Position numbers and translations under genes: made by a program. From Rhodospirillaceae bacterium (GTDB lineage: Bacteria; Pseudomonadota; Alphaproteobacteria; GCA-2731375), in assembly GCA_018660265.1 (NCBI GenBank), contig JABJKS010000051.1, positions 186,001 through 250,000 of the forward strand: 64,000 bases of DNA, given 5' to 3'. Shown piece by piece: positions 61,206-64,000 of the stretch (the first letter of the stretch is position 1; every line of letters starts with the position of its first letter). The notes under the pieces are model-generated. The model worked only from the letters and a program-made list of their open reading frames with translations, did no database searches and was not told the DNA's origin.

Positions 61206-62729
61206 ATGATAGCAAGAATGAGCGCCGCACAGCCCTATAGACTTAGCATCGAAACCGCATCAACCCCTGTTCAGGCGATGCGGAACGGTACCCTATTGGC
61301 GGAAAGTGCCGATACGCTGGTCATGCACGAAACCGGGTTGCAATCTTTTCATTATTTTCCCAGGGGCGCGGTCCAGGATGGCTTGCTGACGGCTTCGGAC
61401 CGGCGAACTTTTTGTCCCTTCAAAGGTACGGCCAGCTATTGGCACCTTAATGGTCCTGATGGGTTGGCTGAAAACGCCGCCTTCAGCTACGAAACGCCGT
61501 TCCCCGAGGTTGACGAAATTGCTGGGCATATTGCCTTTATGGACGATGTTCTGGATCAACCGTTGTGTCTGGCGGCCGCCGATACGGACCTGTCCGGCCC
61601 CTTGGTTGATTGGCTTTTGCGGGAGGCGTGGATGTACAAGACGCCGGGGGAGTTGACGGAACAGTTCGGCCGGCAGTTGGTTGCCATGGGCATGCCCTTG
61701 TGGCGGCTGGGGGTTGGCATCTGGACCTTGCATCCGCAACTGGCCGGGCGCAATTATCATTGGCTGCGTGATGGCGATGGGGTTGTTGAGGGGTCGACGC
61801 CCCATGGCATGTTGCTGACGCCGGCCTATTTGAACAGTCCGGTCCGTCAGGTCAGTGAAGGCTTGGGCGGGGTCCGCCAGCGGCTGAACCAACCCGGCAA
61901 GTCAGAATTCCAGTTTCCCGTGATGGAGGATTTGCGTGCACGGGGCGGTACCGACTATGTCGCCATGCCATTGCCGTTTTCCGATGGCCAGATCAATACC
62001 CTGACCCTGACCTCCGATCATCCGGACGGCTTTTCCACCGCCGATCTTGGCGCGGTCTTTCAATGTGTTTTTGGCCTTAGCCGGTTTTATGAAACCATGT
62101 CCCTGCATCAAAACACCCGCACTTTGTTGACCACGTATTTGGGTCTACGTTCGGGCACACGTGTTCTGAACGGGCAGACCCAACGTGGTCAGGGGGAGGA
62201 AATTCGTGCCGCAATTCTATTTTGCGATCTGCGCAATTCCACCCAACTGGCAGCCGCCATGCCCAGGCGTGACTATCTTGATTTGCTGAACAATTATTTC
62301 GAAATCGTGGCGGACCCAATTTTAAGTCGTTGGGGTGAGGTCCTGAAATTTATCGGTGATGCTGTTCTAGCGATCTTTCCCGTTGAAGGTGATCCCCGTG
62401 CGGCCTGTGCATTGGCCCGTGATGCGGCACAGGAGATCGTTGCCCGTCTGGCAGAGACAGAGGGGCCAGCCCTGCGTTGTGCCATTGGGGTGCATGTGGG
62501 CGAAGTGACCTTTGGCAACGTGGGCGCGCCGGAGCGGTTGGATTTCACTGTCATCGGCTCTGCCGCGAACCTGGCCGCGCGCCTGTCGGAACAATGCAAG
62601 GTCCTTGATGAGGCCTTGCTATTTTCCGGTGCCGTGCAGAATGCGCTGCCCGATGACATGACCACCCTGGGCCGTCACGATCTGCACAACATCGCCGACG
62701 GAACGGAAATATTTAAAATTCCAGCCTAA
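61206..62729 (+). CDS. Cyclase with N-terminal DUF427-like domain and C-terminal class IIIb adenylyl cyclase
   Basis: 507 aa soluble protein. Residues ~24-115 look like DUF427: HETGLQSFHYFPRGAVQDGLL, TFCPFKGTASYWHL and AAFSYETPFPEVDEIAGHIAFM. A middle region (about 145-310), seen at the start of many alphaproteobacterial cyclases, precedes the catalytic domain. Metal D341 (FCDLRNST) and D385 (KFIGDAVLAIF), K381, N455 and R459 are all present. T448 replaces the Asp used by class IIIa, as in bicarbonate-responsive class IIIb enzymes. ATG 61218 is an alternative start. No membrane helix. Confidence 0.9.
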   Translation: MIARMSAAQPYRLSIETASTPVQAMRNGTLLAESADTLVMHETGLQSFHYFPRGAVQDGLLTASDRRTFCPFKGTASYWHLNGPDGLAENAAFSYETPFPEVDEIAGHIAFMDDVLDQPLCLAAADTDLSGPLVDWLLREAWMYKTPGELTEQFGRQLVAMGMPLWRLGVGIWTLHPQLAGRNYHWLRDGDGVVEGSTPHGMLLTPAYLNSPVRQVSEGLGGVRQRLNQPGKSEFQFPVMEDLRARGGTDYVAMPLPFSDGQINTLTLTSDHPDGFSTADLGAVFQCVFGLSRFYETMSLHQNTRTLLTTYLGLRSGTRVLNGQTQRGQGEEIRAAILFCDLRNSTQLAAAMPRRDYLDLLNNYFEIVADPILSRWGEVLKFIGDAVLAIFPVEGDPRAACALARDAAQEIVARLAETEGPALRCAIGVHVGEVTFGNVGAPERLDFTVIGSAANLAARLSEQCKVLDEALLFSGAVQNALPDDMTTLGRHDLHNIADGTEIFKIPA

Positions 62730-62730
62730 T

Positions 62731-64000
62731 CTAGGTTCGCGCCAACGGTCCGCGTAAAAGCTGTCCCGGCAAAGCACCGGTGTGCACGTTGTCTCGCAGG
62801 ACCACCTGGCCATTGATGATGGTCGCTGCAATGCCGTCGGCCAATTGTTTCAGGCGTTGGGCACCGGCGGGCAGATCATGTTCCACGGTGGGCATTTGCG
62901 GCGTGATGCGTTCGGGATCAAAGACGACGATGTCGGCTGCCATGCCTTCGCGCAGCAGACCACGATCATGGAAGCCCCAACTGGTTGCTGTATCATAGGT
63001 GATCATGCGGACAGCCTGTTCCAGGGAAAACTCCTGGCGCTCGCGGACCCAATGGCTCAACAAGTGGGTCTGCAATGAACTATCCATGATTTGGCTGACA
63101 TGCGCCCCTGAATCCGAAAACGTCACCACGGAACGAGGATGCTTCATAATGGCCAAGGCACCCTCTTCATCCTCATTCGAAATGGGCTGGCGGAAAAAGG
63201 TCTTCAGATCATGTTCCAGGGCAATATCGATCATGGCTTCGATAGGCTCCACGCCGCGCTCCCGCGCAATATCGGCCATGCTGCGGTGGGGCCAGGTGAC
63301 ACTATCCATATGGTAGAAATATTCCCATTCCGGCGGGCGTGCCTCACCCCCCGTTGTGGTGCTGTTGGATTTGGTCGTGGTCGCGCTGTGGATCAGTTTC
63401 TGCTTCATCTCTCCGTCACGCAGGGCGGCCTTCTGTTGCTCCAGAGGTAACTTGCGCATCTCACTCCACACCGGCCAATTGTCGAACGGCAGCTGGGTCT
63501 GGAAGGACAGAATGACATTTATCTCGCGCGCGTGGACCTGGGTGAAGATCCGCGCGCCATCAAGGTTGCCCTGTTCGACGATGTCATAAAGGTCTTTCCA
63601 GGCACCGGGATTACTGCGCCGGGTCAGGCTGCCAAACGTGATGGGACGGCCGCTTTCCTTGGACAGATTAACGATGCGGTCGTAATGGGCACATAATTCC
63701 TCGTTCGTGCCCCGGTCCATGGCGAGTTGGAAGATACCAGCACCGATGTCACCCATGCCATTGACGATGGCGGCCACTTCAGAAAAATCCGCGATGCGGG
63801 AGGCGACAGGCCGGTTATCGGGCTGTAGATGCGCCGTGCTGCGCGAGGTCGAAAAGCCGATGGCACCGGCCTTAACGGAATCCTGTACATTGGCGACCAT
63901 GGCCTTCAGGTCATCTTCGGTGGCCTGTTCATCAAAGGCGCGTTCTCCCATGACATAGGTGCGCAGGGCGGAATGGCCCACATACCCGGCATAGTTCATA
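62731..64000 (-). CDS. N-acyl-D-amino-acid deacylase family amidohydrolase, N-terminus outside window
   Basis: At least 422 residues, cut by the right edge. The visible part starts within YAGYVGHSALRTYVMGERAF, which aligns with the internal GHTPLRIYVMG segment of the 562-aa paralogue at 48 kb, so about 150 residues including the metal-binding HxH are missing here only because of the window. AGAIGFSTSRS, FSDSGAHVSQIMDSSLQTHLLSHWVRE and LREGMAADIVVFDPE are conserved. It ends convergently 1 nt from the DUF427-cyclase stop. Substrate is unknown. Confidence 0.9.
   Translation of the reverse strand, partial: MNYAGYVGHSALRTYVMGERAFDEQATEDDLKAMVANVQDSVKAGAIGFSTSRSTAHLQPDNRPVASRIADFSEVAAIVNGMGDIGAGIFQLAMDRGTNEELCAHYDRIVNLSKESGRPITFGSLTRRSNPGAWKDLYDIVEQGNLDGARIFTQVHAREINVILSFQTQLPFDNWPVWSEMRKLPLEQQKAALRDGEMKQKLIHSATTTKSNSTTTGGEARPPEWEYFYHMDSVTWPHRSMADIARERGVEPIEAMIDIALEHDLKTFFRQPISNEDEEGALAIMKHPRSVVTFSDSGAHVSQIMDSSLQTHLLSHWVRERQEFSLEQAVRMITYDTATSWGFHDRGLLREGMAADIVVFDPERITPQMPTVEHDLPAGAQRLKQLADGIAATIINGQVVLRDNVHTGALPGQLLRGPLART

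Overview
The window looks like chromosomal DNA from a free-living alphaproteobacterium, probably near the Rhodospirillales. The grounds are the serS-surE-pcm-nlpD / DUF815 / yajC-secD-secF / Mth938 gene block, many fatty-acid and amide catabolism genes, and a TTAA-N7-TTAA site of the kind bound by CtrA. By eye the DNA is GC-rich and evenly coding, with short spacers and many 1-4 nt gene overlaps. I saw no phage genes, insertion sequences, CRISPR arrays, rRNA or tRNA genes. I also saw no recognisable helix-turn-helix transcription factor among the 57 main protein genes.

Layout. 1-1.3 kb: the start of a DUF35 zinc-ribbon gene and a thiolase-fold gene lacking the thiolase cysteines. 1.6-6.2 kb: housekeeping genes cysS, citramalate synthase, trmJ and rpsD, with a promoter and a terminator around rpsD. 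6.2-9.5 kb: a minus-strand cluster of two tandem DUF1330 proteins, a GlcG/HbpS-like protein and an orphan N,N-dimethylformamidase-like large subunit. 9.5-16.4 kb: mixed oxidoreductases and hydrolases (GST, PPOX-fold, PhyH-type dioxygenase, DUF2189 membrane protein, EstB-like serine hydrolase, crotonase, LLM flavin oxidoreductase, MDR reductase). 16.4-21.6 kb: the stress-linked PrkA-YeaH-SpoVR operon, preceded by a perfect palindrome and a possible leader peptide.

21.7-31.0 kb: an FAD oxidoreductase, HPPD, hydantoinase/oxoprolinase B and A, an FkbM-type methyltransferase, a DAO-family oxidase and maleylacetoacetate isomerase. HPPD and MaiA point to tyrosine breakdown, but hmgA and fahA are not here. 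31.1-41.1 kb: a two-block pentapeptide-repeat protein, then the conserved serS-to-secF block. 41-52.2 kb: a DMT exporter, a PanE-like reductase and an enolase-superfamily enzyme, followed by a co-directional catabolic group (two acyl-CoA ligases, a crotonase, an ACMSD-type amidohydrolase, a D-aminoacylase-type amidohydrolase and a DUF1932 dehydrogenase).

52.25-52.77 kb is a non-coding AT-rich island. It holds three DnaA-box-like 9-mers at exact 12-bp spacing and a perfect TTAA-N7-TTAA site, next to an unrecognised 58-codon gene. 52.8-56.2 kb: selA-selB, the selenocysteine insertion machinery; no tRNA-Sec gene or formate dehydrogenase is in the window. 56.2-64 kb: a PAS-like protein, then a four-gene minus-strand operon (membrane adenylyl cyclase, HSL-type esterase, dusA, crotonase). 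Divergent from it is a second cyclase whose N-terminus looks like DUF427; a CRP-like inverted repeat lies between the two cyclases. The window ends in a second D-aminoacylase-family gene. The most unusual items are the DnaA/CtrA-like island, the DUF427-cyclase fusion with its divergent partner, and the leader region of the PrkA operon.
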